Source: Bimuria novae-zelandiae CBS 107.79 (taxonomy: Eukaryota > Ascomycota > Dothideomycetes > Pleosporales > Didymosphaeriaceae). Taken from it: a stretch of 64,000 bases of DNA. Numbering within the stretch: position 1 is the first letter of the stretch; every line of letters begins with the position of its first letter. Shown in pieces: positions 9,900 through 22,200 of the stretch. The notes below the pieces were generated by a model. That model had not been told where the DNA came from and ran no database searches. It worked only from the letters and a program-made list of their open reading frames with translations. The position numbers were made by a program, and so were the translations under genes. The stretch is taken from assembly GCA_010015655.1 (NCBI GenBank), contig ML976712.1, forward strand, positions 400,417 through 464,416. Direction: 5' to 3'.

Positions 9900-11030
9900 G
9901 CCTATAGCAGCTTAGCGTATAGGTAAGACTTAGTTACTAATTATACGAGCTTAATAAACTTTAGGGGCGGTTTAATAGGAAGGGCATTTGCTAGTTTTTA
10001 GTAAAATTAGCTATAAGGGGCTAGTTAAATTATAATAAGGTATTAGCAAGAGCATTATCCCGCGTTAAGATCTATTATAAGTATAGGGTAACGTCTATTA
10101 CCGTAGCTTGTATAAGAATTTCGCGGAGGTAATCTATAGAGGCCTGTCCTTAGGTGGTTCTATCCTTTAGGCTGGTCTCTACTATTGTGTTGTCTGTATA
10201 GATAATTACCATGCTATGCGCCTAGTTTGCGCCTTAGAGCTTAAAGGCTAGCTTAATTACGCGAATCTTTAGTGCGTTTATCTAAAGACTTTATTTATCT
10301 TGCTTAAGTTTATATAAGAAGGCGTGCCATTACAGCACCTTTTTTAAATAGGACTACTAGTCCCTTTATGCGGGGTTACCTGTGTACTAAAAGGCGCCTA
10401 TTGCTCTATTTAATGCGTTAGTAAAAAGATAATAGATAGGGCGGCTAGCATTGTTAAATAGCTATATTTTGTTAAACTACGGTAGCAGGTCTCTCTACTA
10501 AGTTAGGTCTTTAGTTACACCTTTAGTAAGTAGGCGGAAGCTTCTAGGCTTTATAAATATAGTTATATAATCCTATAGTTATCTTAAGAACGTACGTCCT
10601 AGCGTGACGACTTAGCTATAGAAGCTAAGGAATCTAGCTATCTTATAGGCTTATAGCTATATAAGTCTATTATTAGCAAGCGCCGTTAAGACTAGCTAAA
10701 TTACTTTATTAAGTTTTCTTTTTAGAAGGCGAGCTATTATAGAGATTATATTAATCTTAACTTTTAAGCCTTCTATAGTAGTGCCTATAGCGTCTTTAGT
10801 ACTATTATAGCGTAAGCCTAGCACGTTAGTAATTACGTTATAATTTTTATTAATTAATTAAAGTACTTCCTCCGCCGGTGTTGCTGACGGCTTAAAGACG
10901 TATATAAAGTTATCTAAATAGTATACGAGGTATTTCTATCTAAGGTGTAACTAGAGTGCCTAATAGAAGCCTTCTACGAATAAGTTAAATAGGAAGGGTG
11001 CTGTACGTAGGCTAAAGGGGAGGTAGTTCT
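9900..11030 (-). pseudogene. Reverse transcriptase of the DIRS-like element, second part
   Basis: Reading leftward from the hAT-1 junction the minus strand gives YLPFSLRTAPFLFNLF (family LPFGLRTAPF.F), then a YLDNFIYVF motif near 10895-10925 in place of the catalytic Y.DD. The change of the second Asp codon to Asn is a single G to A change, consistent with RIP. It continues the RT reading interrupted at 14853. The RNase H region probably follows but I cannot delimit it. Confidence 0.65.
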
Positions 11031-11699
11031 CGTGGTAGCAGCGCTGCCAACGAACAGAACGTTCGATCTGAACAATCGATCTAAACGGCGTTTTCTGGTA
11101 TTTTGGATCGAACGAACGAACAGGCATGGTGGGTTAAACAGAGCTTTGAACAAACGCATTATTAGAGCCAAACGTTTAGTTATTTAGTTATTTAGGACTA
11201 CGTTTAATTAATTTAGTATAGAGATTCTATTATAATTAGTAGAGTATTATTTTATTTTACTAGCCTTGTGCTACGCGTGGCGTTGTTATATATTACCTTA
11301 TATAACGTTGTTCTTATAGGAGAAGAAAACTCTAAGTTTTCTTATTAACGTGCCCCCTACTATTTCCTATTATTAGCTATAAGCGTATCTTATTATAGAT
11401 TAATTTATTACCCGCTCGTAGTTGTCCTAGTTAACCTAATTAATCTAGTTAACCTAGCTAGTATTTAATAGCTATCACCATGCCAGGTCGCGTACGATAG
11501 CTGTCATGGCGATAGCAAAGAGCTTTGAGAGCTTGGATAACTCGCTATCCAAAGTGGAGTCTATCGCTCCTACGCATAGGTTTCCCGGCGAGCTACGAGC
11601 GTCCATGTTAGGATCTGAACATGTACAAGACGCTGAGGACCAACGGGCCCTCGGTGGGGGTGACACTCGGCGGGGTTGCGTAACCGAGGTCACGTGACG

Positions 11700-11770
11700 T
11701 ACCATCCAGCCAAGACATACCATCCAGCCAAGACATACCATCCAGCCAAGACATACCATCCCGCCAAGAT
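11700..11770. repeat. 18-bp tandem repeat, about 3.9 copies
   Basis: The unit TACCATCCAGCCAAGACA is repeated three times perfectly, plus a diverged fourth copy. It lies in the RIP-free 5' part of hAT-1, upstream of the transposase start. Being a multiple of three, it leaves frames open on both strands, which explains the spurious open frame at 11475-11813. Confidence 0.9.
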
Positions 11771-11860
11771 CATGGAAGGTGTACCATCCACGGACGGCGC
11801 TGCCATCCATCAATACTTGGGGATGGCAGGAGGAGGGTGGACGGTAACTAATAACCCTCT

Positions 11861-11870
11861 TGTATATAAC
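11861..11870 (+). promoter_or_regulatory. Possible TATA box of hAT-1 transposase
   Basis: TGTATATAAC lies about 215 bp upstream of the likely transposase ATG (12086), in the RIP-free island. Confidence 0.35.
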
Positions 11871-12085
11871 CCAACACGAATACCCTTATGGCATTCGCGT
11901 TTAACCTGTTTATCAATCTATCGTTTAGATCTGACTAAGCAACCTTGTTGATTTGATTGTGCTGTACACACCTTCGATACCAACGCCCCAGTGACAAGCG
12001 TGAGCTATCACTACACCCTCTCCCGTCCTACCAAGTACTCCTGCCCGAGAACCAACCTTAGCCCGTTTAGGACCAGCTATCCTAG

Positions 12086-14625
12086 ATGGAACCTAACAGT
12101 CCAGAGCTCGTTTTCCTATTATATAGACCCGCCTCTAGTAAGGCAAACGTCTCCTCAACTCGTCGCGCGTCGGGTGTAGGGTTAAAAGTAAAAGTTAATT
12201 ACTTAGCAAGTAAGAGTTAGTATCGTTTTAGTAATATAGCGCGGAGCTTAAGTACGTTAAGGAGAATAAGAAAAAGATAATTTTATTTTTATATTAGTTA
12301 TACTATACTTAGCGTAAGGTCCTAGACTACTAGGTAGTTAATAGTACTACTTATATTAAGCAGTATCTTAAGAAGGTCTATAGCATTAATTTAAATACTA
12401 GTTTACTACTAATCGCCAAGGCACTATAGTCGCAGATTTTATAGTAATATACTACTATTAGCTTGTTAAGCGCTATTTCTTATTATCTTTAGCAAGAAGA
12501 GGAGCTATAGTTAGCGTACGTAAACTAGGTAATAATTAACGACCTAAGCTTTAAGATATGTGTGGATCTATTAATAAGGGGTATACTAATATAAAACTAA
12601 ACGTTGTTGCTACGCGCCTTGCCGGCAAGCCACACTACGCTTTTTAAATACGTTAAATTACGCTTAGTAGAGAGGAAGGTGGAAATCTTAGAGCTTTTAG
12701 CTAAATTAGAAAGTAGGATTTTAGTAAGTTATAATATATAGACGTTACTAAATAAATATAACTTTTTTAGAGTTATCGCGCACTTCGTTAGTAAGTTAGT
12801 ATTTTTAACTAAAATAACGCTAGCCTAGCTAGAGTTAGATAGACCTAATAAACTTTAAGAAATCTATATTGCTAACGTGTAACTTTAAAATTCTTTCTAT
12901 AAATAACGCGACCTACTTATTGCCTTTTAGCCTCTTTTCTATAATTATACGGGCGCTATATAAGCTTAGGTAATTTTTAGCATTATTTAAGAGTATAATT
13001 TTATCTAGAAACTACATTGTTTCGTGGGAGATAATGCTACTAATAATGGCACGAACTTTATCCGCGAGCTCGATAATATCTCCCTAAAAAATTTCTATAT
13101 TACTAGTAATTGTCGTATACGCTGCGCTAGCCATATCATTAGCCTTATATTAAAAGCTTTTATATACGGCAAGGGTGTGAGTGACTTCGAAGCGGCGCTA
13201 GCAAAGGCGTCACCTAATAAATAATATGCTATATTTCGGGCCTGTAGTGTAGCTAGCAAGCTACATAACTTCGTTAACTCTATTTATAACTCCTATAAAC
13301 GTTGACGCGCCTTTAAGAAAATATAATAAAAAGAGCTTAATAAGAATAACCTCTTCTATTTCTTTATACTTAATTTAATTAAGGATAGCGGGATTTAGTA
13401 GCATAGTGTATACCTTATATTACTACGTTACTTTAAGCTCTAAGAGCTTATCTATTGCTTTTTTAAGCAGGCGCGCGCCGATAGCTCTACTATAAGTAAT
13501 AAATATAATCTTACGCTTAACACTCTATTAGATAATGTTAGAGTGGAGTAAGATATCACATGATATTGTCAACCTGATGTAGACTAGTTGCTGATCACAT
13601 TCTGCTACTTAAGCGGTTTCTCTGTTCAGCTTGTTACAATCAACTCAGTTTCTCATTCCTACTTGCTACCCATCTTATCCCTTACAGATAACGAGTAAGA
13701 TAAGATCCGCGTTATAACTAAGGTCTTAGAGACTTTCTATAAGAATACGAAGTCGCTGGAAGGCAACGCCTCTAGTAGCAGTTTTGGCTTACTATAGTAG
13801 ATAGTAGTTAACTTATAAGAAATCTACGCTTTTCTTAGCGGCAAAGACGAGCGTAGTGTCTATTAAATTAAGGGCTTTAAGTAGTCTAATTATATAGTCT
13901 CTAGCGTTAAGCTCGCCTACAAGAAGCTAATTACATATTTTACAAAGCTAGTGTTGCCAGCTGACCAGACACCGAGTCTCTATTGCGTGGCGACGGCCAT
14001 GCACCCATGCCTACGCCTCTCATGGTTCAAGACCCAGTGGAAGGCACACCCGATGTGGTATAAGGCAGCGGAGAAATCGATTCGGGACGTATACAAACAA
14101 TACCTGGCGGCAGAGGCACGCGACGCCGACGACCTCGACGAGCTCCCAGAGGTCCCACGCACGCGCAAGGTCCCTGGGGCGTATGCTAGCGACGAGCGGA
14201 GACTCCGCACAATGTTTGTGGACGATCACCTTCTCACAGGCAAGAAGGCACATAAGCGGCAGAAACGCACGTCGCAGCTCGACGAGTACTTTGACAGTCT
14301 CTACGACGACAGACTGACGAGCTCCGCGTCCCCGGACATGTACAAATTGATGCAGGATCCACACCGCTGGTGGGTTGACGTAGGTCAGAAACGCTTCCCA
14401 GTTGTATACAAGATGGCGATGGATCATCTCTCTGTGCCAGCCACCTCATGCGACTGCGAGCGGTGTTTCTCGTCCGCTAGGAGAACAATCACGTGCGATC
14501 GCAATTCATTATCGCCAGCCGTCGTCGAAGCTCTACAACTACAGAAGAACTGGCTCACGAGAGACGCCGTATCGAGTCACCTTATAGCGTTGTTAAAACA
14601 CGTCGTCAAGAAGGATGCTGGCTAA
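12086..14625 (+). pseudogene. hAT-1 transposase, RIP-broken, with intact dimerisation domain
   Basis: The probable start is the ATG at 12086 (MEPNSPELVF...). From about 12180 the frame is full of stops, but a DNA-binding-like region and an FVGDNATNNGTNF stretch near 13020 (the family D.A.NN motif) remain recognisable. A 151-bp solo LTR interrupts the gene at 13536-13686. From 13951 to 14625 there is a clean 224-codon frame carrying the C-terminal hAT dimerisation domain: MAMDHLSVPATSCDCERCFSSA, then SLSPAVVEALQLQKNWL. The N-terminal two thirds are destroyed, so no active transposase can be made. The abrupt switch from mutated to clean sequence near 13920-13950 is unusual. Confidence 0.85.
13536..13686. 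mobile_element. Solo LTR 2 (151 bp, TSD GATAA)
   Basis: Begins TGTTAGAGTGGAGTAAGATA, ends CCCTTACA, flanked by GATAA at 13531-13535 and 13687-13691. It carries few RIP changes although the transposase on both sides is saturated. Confidence 0.85.
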
Positions 14626-14852
14626 AACATCTAGCTAGTAAATAATAGCTAGTTTCTTAACTATAATACTAACCTGCTTCCTAATTAGGAGAGTTTTATA
14701 TATACGAACGTTCGGCCGAACGTTCGTTGGACTGTTCGAAGACGCTCCTGTTCGAGTCGTCTCGAACGAACGAACATTTGTATGTGGGCCGAACGAACGA
14801 ACAAGCACCTTGTTCGGATCCTGTTCGATTCGTTGGCAGCGCTGCGTGGTAG

Positions 14853-15459
14853 AACTAGCCGTGCCACTAGAAGCCAAGTAGCTATTGTTAGTATAGTGCT
14901 ACTAGTATTATCCTAAAGGCGTCCTTAAGGTCCTTTTTAATAAAAAGGGCTCCTCTACCTGCGTAGCATACTAGTTTAAAGATATCTTCTACTATAGTGT
15001 AGTGTAGTATAGCAACGTTAGGGTGTATCTAGTTATTAACTAAGTCGCCTATAGGATAAGAGAGATAATGTATTTATCTTTATCCTCTATCTACTTTAGG
15101 TACTAGTCTAAGTAGGGAGCTATAAAATAGGAAGTTTTTATTATACTAAGAAACCTTTCCTAGCTATAGGTCTGTATCTAGCTACTAAGTAATTACGTCT
15201 AGATCTTTGTAGGCTAATAATAGATTTTTTAAAATAATTAACTTATAGTCTCCTTTGTACCTGATCTGCGCGCCGTATTTTAGGATATTATATAAAATTA
15301 CTAGTAAGCTACCTAGGTAGCCTTCTAGAGCTTTTAGCCAGTTATTAGGTTTTAGCGGTAAAGATAATTATTCTAAGGGAGGGTATAAAGGGTCGTAGAT
15401 ATTAAATTATAAGTACGTGTTTACTCTTAGGCGCTTATTAATAGTTATGCTTAATTATT
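14853..15459 (-). pseudogene. Reverse transcriptase of the DIRS-like element, first part
   Basis: Minus-strand frames contain SSPLGLVPK, a WRRIHHLSYP-like stretch, and ALFIKKDLKDAFRII.VA, then LLGF.WHG right at the hAT-1 junction. These are RT blocks of the type seen in DIRS-like elements (K.D..DAFR.IPV). Gene order and continuation at 11030 show that the two parts were one gene. Numerous TAG/TAA codons replace Q and W codons. Confidence 0.65.
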
Positions 15460-15701
15460 TGTTGATACGGCAATAGGCTGTTGGATCAAGACTTCGTTGC
15501 AACGATGTGGTATTGATTTGATTCTTAATTACAGATCTATTGTGGTGGGCTGTTATAAGAAGTATTTATCGAGCGTGGTTTGTCCCCTGCTAGCCTAATT
15601 AGGACTAGCGCAACAAACCACAGGCAAACTACGCAATAAACTATAGGCAAACTACATAGTAGTAAAAGCTATAGCAGTGTTACGCAGGTTTAAAGCCAAC
15701 A
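15460..15701 (-). repeat. Copia-1 3' LTR (242 bp)
   Basis: Left-hand LTR of copia-1, pairing with 27682-27923. Most differences between the two copies are C/T or G/A. It shows only moderate RIP. Confidence 0.93.
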
Positions 15702-15719
15702 CTAGCTATCTTTTCTTTT

Positions 15720-18500
15720 ATGCTACATGTGGCCAGTTTAGCCCAGAACGCTTAAATCTGTAATAAAACACAATCTGTAATAGTTACTAGTTTTTTAACC
15801 GGACTAGCGCTAGTGCGCGTCCTCTTAGTGCCTATCTTGCTGCTCCTTTTGCAGACTTACTACTTCTTACTATCGTAATCGTACTCTAGGGTGTTAACTT
15901 TAGCACGATTAACCCAGCCTTACACGCGAAGCTTAAGCTAGTTATAGTTAATAAGATGCTTTATAGCTAAGTTAGAGCTGGCCTTAGTTATTAAGTCTGC
16001 TAGATTGTCACGTCTATTAATCTAGCGGATGTCTATAAGATTATTGCGCTTATAGGCCTTACGCAGAGCTATAATATTAATTATAAGGCGCTTCTCCTTA
16101 GTAGTGCCAAGCTTAATAAGGCAATTATATAAGGAGCGTAAGTTAGTGCACACAATAATAGAGATATTAGGGAGGTTAAGTTACTGCATAATTATGTTAA
16201 TTATACCGCTAATTATAATTATAATATTAACTTTATAGGCTGTCGCGTAGATTTTAAATGCAAGGACGCTGCGAGTGACGCGCTTACACTTAATAGATAA
16301 TTAGTAGATAATATTACTAGTAAACTTAAAGTTATAATTACTATCTTTAGTCTTATTGCCGAGCGTGATCACGAAGCCTATTTATAATAATATGTCCTTA
16401 TTATTAGTAAATAATGCGTTAACAAAGGCGTATAGCTTTAAGTTACTTAAGTCTAGTAGGATAAAGTTAAGGCCGCGAGTAATATTCTCCTTCTACTAAA
16501 TAATGCGCTTATTTAATCTAGCAATTTCTTCTTTTATAGGCTCACTCGCTTAGGCTATGGCGGCGAGGTCGAAGCTCGCCTTAGGTTAATAGATTATTGT
16601 AATGTAAGCACCTCGAGCGCGCTATTAAATATATAATTACTTATTATTAGCTATTTCTAGCTTCTCGCCTTGCTTCTTCTAGCGCAAAGTAATGGCGCGA
16701 TTATTATTATTAAGCTTAATAATGCAGCTATTAAAGTTAATTTACGCGTTTAGTAAGAGAAACTACTTAGGCTTAGCCTTAAAACGCAGCTCTTAGTCCT
16801 TAAGGTCTATAAAAGCTTTATTAGACAGACTAAGCGTGTCGTTAGTTTGCATGCTAATAATGCCAAAGCACTTGTTACTAGCCTTACTAATAAGTAGGCA
16901 TGGATTATAAGTAGATGTCACTATATAGAGAGTCTCGGTGTAGTATTTATTATACGTTAACTACTAATAGGCACCTGCTTCAGCAATACCGTACAGCGGC
17001 TTAATAATAACTATAACTATGTTTGTTAGATAACTTTCCTTGAGCTGGGCTAGTATGTTAGCCATAATAGTACGCTGGAGTGGATTATCCGATTGCGTAT
17101 AGGCCTGAGTGATGTCACGGAGCCAGAGGTACATGCCTAGCTTTAATAGTGATGGTGCTAGAGCGATAATCACACGCTGGCTTGCACGCTAGATAGTGAG
17201 AGACTATGTTAGGATAAGCTTCTTATCGTTATTAGCGTATCCTTAAATAACAAGACAGGACTTTTTATACAGGCGATTAGTAGTCTTGCCCTTAACTTTA
17301 TTAATAATACGTGACTTAAAGATGCGGACCTTGTTGTGACGGTAATAACTATACTTTTTAAAGTAAAAGACACTTTATGTTATAAGGGCGTTAATCTCTG
17401 CCTTTATAGATGCTTTAAATAGTTATCTTAGTATTGTAATCTTGCCAACTACTCGTAGCTTTTTAGCTAGGACAAGATTATTACGCTCACGTTAATTAAG
17501 GTTAATTATAGCAGTTATAACTTTATTAGGTTTTAGCTTATTCTTTAAGCCTTTTAGCCTATCGCGCTTACGCTTGGGCGCGGGCTCCTCTATAATAAAA
17601 GTGAAATTATTATTAGAGCTACTATTGTCCTTATCCTCTGCAAAAGGGGTAATAATAGTTATATCGTTTGCATAATACGGGCGCACTATAGTGATGCGAA
17701 AGGTGACTTATTTATTATTAATTTTAATAACTATAGATTACTTGTTAACGTGGAGGGCGATTATCTAATACGGGCTAGACTATCTATAGTTTTCTCGCTA
17801 GACCTTAACGCTGCTTAGGATAGGTAATAGTAAGATATTAGTTACGTTAGGACTATTACGAGTTACAAAAGCTTTATTAACTTAGCGCTTTACTTTAATC
17901 TTGCGCACTTTAGCTATTACTTTACGCACTACAGCGCCGCGGGCGGTAATAGATAGTAATAGTAGTAATTTCTTTAACAGGCGAGGATATGTTCCAAAGA
18001 CAAGAAGAGTTAGGATAAGTCCGTTAGGACCTGCGGTGTTATTAATAGCCTTAATAGCCATCTATAAGATATATTCGAGAGCGGTTATGCGTCCAACGTC
18101 TGCAGAGATTACCCCGTAAGCACGGTAGATGGGAGCATAATAGCGCTTAATCTTGCCAATTAAATAATATGCCTCTACTAGGACTTCCTTAACCTTAATT
18201 ATAAGTAACGTAGCGTTATTAACAAACTCGTTAGCAATAAAGTTCTTGCCAGCATCTATCTTAATAACGTTAGGAGGACTAACGTATATATTAATCTATA
18301 TAGCGCGAAGGAGATCCTAAGTAGTATTTACCTAGATATTTAGTATAAATTAAGTAGCTTAAAAAGCTGTGGCTTTATTAACTGCGTGGAGCACTGGTTT
18401 CTAATTAATATACATTACATTAATAATAACGCATGAGTTAAAGTCCATGTTATTACGAATAGTAAAGCGGAAATGGCTAGGTGCTTTGCTGTGGATTTAA
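15720..18500 (-). pseudogene. Copia-1 RT and RNase H region
   Basis: The minus-strand frame at 16964-17173 reads LRDITQAYTQSDNPLQRTI, then a KPLYGIAEAGAY stretch, the classic fungal Ty1/copia reverse transcriptase motif. RNase H should occupy the part nearer 15700. TAA and TAG codons are frequent. The gag-integrase half is on the other side of the gypsy-1 insertion (25158-27670). Confidence 0.75.
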
Positions 18501-18510
18501 CACTAGTAAC

Positions 18511-18779
18511 TATAACGGCCTGGCATGCCGGCAGGACACATGACCTCGCGTAAAAGGCGCGACTGCCTCACGCCTGGGTGCAGCTGCCTTACGCCTGGGC
18601 GTAGCTGCCCACGCACCTAGTGTAGCTATCTTGGATAGATAGATATTCCGTGCCAAGCGGTAGCGCATAAAAGCGCCGCAGGCCTGTGTACCTATAGTCT
18701 CCTTATCTTAGTGTAGCTAAAATAGAGCCAACCTACCTTATCTACTCTCTTAATGCAGGAGCCCGTGCCCGTCCTTATA
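18511..18779 (+). repeat. Gypsy-1 5' LTR (269 bp)
   Basis: Contains short internal near-repeats (variants of ACGCCTGGGTGCAGCTGCC) and a likely TATA-like CATAAAAGCGCC segment near 18665-18676. It is more RIP-mutated than the 3' copy. Confidence 0.93.
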
Positions 18780-19222
18780 TTATACTAAGATCTCTTTACT
18801 TAGCTAGAGATAGTAATAAAATATTAAGTTAAACCGCTTAATCTGCCTGCGCGCATAACTTAATAATAACTACCTTAAGGGATTTATTATATAACTACGC
18901 TAAGCTATTAGTTTGTTATAGAGTACGATTACCCGCAACGAGAGGTCCTAATACTACTAAGTAACGTACTACTTAAAGGGAGTTAAAGGACGTAGTTTAA
19001 AAATAGCACCCTGTAGCTAGCTAGGAGAGCTAATTAGCCTGCCGCCCTTTACTTAACGAACGTGCTATATAGGCAACCCACTACTTATATAAAGAGGGCT
19101 ACAAGAGCCCTAGCCTCTATAAGAGAGGAACCTATCCCTACTAACTATTCTAAGTACTACCTGCTCGCCTTCTCCTTGCTAGAGAACTAATAACTAGCTA
19201 CTCTACCCGTAGTATTAACAAA

Positions 19223-22200
19223 ATGGCACTAAAACACCTATTTATAGCGTTAGTCTTAGAAAAGGAGATGCTGGGCAGCGCGTACAACCTATCCAAGCCC
19301 TTTATTTACTAAGAACACGAAATCCAGAGCTACGGCTCTATTACTAAGGAAAACCACGATTAAGACACTTCCCTAAAACTTACTTGTATCTAGTAAGGTA
19401 TTAATAAGGACCTCTTGCAACCTCCCTAGCTACTTATATTTACTAGTAATAACCTAATTACTACAACGCCAGAGGCCGTGATTAAGTATTTTAGGCAAGA
19501 ACTAGCAAAGATTACTATAGAGCTAGTTGGTCAGCTACTTCTTTATAGTGTGGAGCGATAATAACTATATATGTACCGCCAGATCGCTGCTAATACCTTA
19601 GCTAAAGGCGAAGGGCTGCATGGAGCCCTCGTTTAAGCATAGTAAAAGATAGACAAGTTAGAAGCCTAACTTGCTAAACAGGCTATAGTAGGCTTTACCC
19701 CTAATACACTAGTAACTTGATCTTATATAACTAAATTCTAAATTCTCCCTTAAACCCTAAGCTAGAGCGTCCCCTCCGCTAACGACCTGCTAAGCTCTAA
19801 GCCTAGTAAGCCTAATAACTTATATTTTTTGCGCTTATTACTGTTTAAGCCTATTGTTTGTCTATATACACGCTCTTTAGGCGCAAGCTAGCGCTTAGTT
19901 AAGTTCCTAGACCCTTCGCTACTCTTAGACAGCAAGATAACTACGACCTTTAAGCACTAGAGGGCCTATATAGAGAATAAACTTTAGTCCAACCGCGATT
20001 AGTTTGTGAGAGAGACTTTAGAGGATACCTAAGAGCGTATCGCAGCATATATAACTACACGCATAAAGGATCCCGCCCGTAACTAACTTATAACTTTAAT
20101 TAGAGCTCTATAAGACAGTGGCGAACGCATTAATAGCGAATTTATAATAAATATAATAGAGTAAGCTTTTAGCAACCTACACAAGGAGAAGAAGGCCTGT
20201 TAGGCATTTATCTAATTACGCCTCCGCTCTATAGCTAAGTTTACTAGCTTTTAAGTAGACTTCTTCCGCCTTACGACGCAGCGTAAGCTACCTACTAACT
20301 AATAGGTTAAAGAGTTCTACGAGAAGCTTATAGATTAACTTTATATAAATATAGGCCGTGATATTTGTCGCCTTAAAGACAATTACTCTAAGTTTATTAA
20401 TATCGCCCGCGACCTCGCACGAGAGGTAGTAATTATAAACTTCTAGGTTATAGCGCGCGCCGAACGAGAATCTTAAAAGAAGGCTACTCCTACCTTAGCT
20501 ACTAGGTCTCGCAAGTACGCTTTAATACTAGCGTAGCCCCTTACTCGCATATAGCCAACGCGCGCCGCTACTATAGCTCTAGGTAGCTAGCTTACCTACT
20601 ATTATTATAAAAAGTTAGGATACATTACTTAAGACTGCCTAAATAGCCTTGTTAATTAGAAAGCGTTAGAGGCCAGCGACTCAGCACCGCAAGCTAATAA
20701 AGAAATATACTATAAAGCTAAGGACAGAGGCTTCCTCTCTTCTAACGAGGAATTGGGAAAAGTATTACTCTAGGGGAAGTCTCCTTCCTAGAGAATCCTA
20801 TAGGAGCTGCTAGCATACGAGACCTCTTATTTAGCGAAAGTGCTTTTACTCTGCCCTACCGCATCTTAACGAACGGGCTAGTAATTAGATTAAAGGCTCT
20901 TATTAACACAGGCGCAGGTAGCTACGTCCTAGTCTACCTTAAACACCTCTATATAATTAAGAAGGGACTTAAGGTATCTATTAAAAGCATAGAAGCTATT
21001 CCCTTAGCTAGATATAATAGTTAACTAAATAGGCAGGTGAATGAGCACTTCTAGGCTAACCTAGTGCTAGATAGCCACCGCCTTACTACTCACTTTATAC
21101 CTTGTAATACTGGCCGCCACGACCTTATAGTCGGCCGCAAGCTTCTTAAGGAAGCCAACGTCTAGATTAACTACAGGCAGCAGATACTTAAGTAGCTAGA
21201 CATAATATAAATTAACTATAAATAAGATATTATTATCCTAACGCGGGGCATAGCTACAGGAATTAATCCTAAGCATTAGGCAGATGCTAACTAACGTGAT
21301 AAGCTCATGGACGTGGCTATTATACGGCATATCTACCGCTTATTACAGCAATCCCCTTAGCGTCGTACCTACCAGAAGAACCTAGCGAAGATAGAGGAGT
21401 AGCTCTACTACTAAGCGCTGTCGTTACAAGAGTAGTAGCCAACTCGCCCTAAACCTATCTCCCGCGAGGACCTCGCTAAGGCAGGCCTTAAGATTAATAT
21501 TATAAGAGCTACGGTATTTATAATTAATACGCGTTAGAAAGAGATAGTTATTAGCTATATTAGTGTTTATAAAGTAGAGAAGCTAATCTAAGACCGTAAG
21601 AAGGAGCTAGGCCAGACAGACCCGCTAGACCTGGATAAAGAACTCCGCTAGCTTCTTATAAAGAAGTTACTATTCTTAGGCTATGCGGGCGCTACCCTAG
21701 CTTACTTCTTAAAGAAGAACTCTAATATACTACCTCTACACCGCGACAGCGTTAATTACAACATTAAGCTAACTACGGATAATATACTAATATTAAGCCT
21801 ACTATATAGCATGTCTCTAGAGCAGTTATAGCTTGTTAAGGATTACCTAAACGACTACCTCTAACGCAGCGTTATTACTTATAGTAACGCGCCCTACGCC
21901 TTACTAGTACTATTTACTAAGAAGCCTAGAGGGGGGTAGCAATTTTATGTTAACTATCGCAAGCTTAACGCTATTATAAAGAAAGATATCTATTCTATCC
22001 TACTTATTTAAGAGACCCTTGCGAGGCTCGCCCGTGCTAAGATATTTACTAAGCTAGACGTACGGTAGGCCTTTTATCGCATTTAACTAGACAAGGAAGC
22101 AAAGGACCTAACCACGTTTTATACACGCTATAGTAACTATAAGTATTATATGCTCCTATTTGGTCTCTGTAATAGACCTGCCACCTTTTAGTAATATATT

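Larger units (their letters stand above)
11039..14844 (+). mobile_element. hAT-1 DNA transposon, TSD CGTGGTAG
   Basis: Perfect 16-bp terminal inverted repeats (CAGCGCTGCCAACGAA at 11039-11054; complement at 14829-14844) are flanked by an identical 8-bp duplication CGTGGTAG (11031-11038 and 14845-14852), diagnostic of hAT elements. Subterminal regions carry multiple CGAACGAACGAAC motifs. The element (3.8 kb) sits inside the RT gene of the DIRS-like element, and reading resumes across it. RIP is patchy: about 11165-11470 and 12180-13920 are mutated, while 11470-12180 and 13920-14625 are nearly clean. Confidence 0.93.

Noticed and set aside
11700..11770. CRISPR-like array
   Set aside because: Contiguous 18-bp tandem repeat without spacers in a eukaryotic transposon.
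11475..11813. Minus-strand frame with repeated MVCLGW units
   Set aside because: Product of the 18-bp tandem repeat upstream of the hAT-1 transposase, not a gene.
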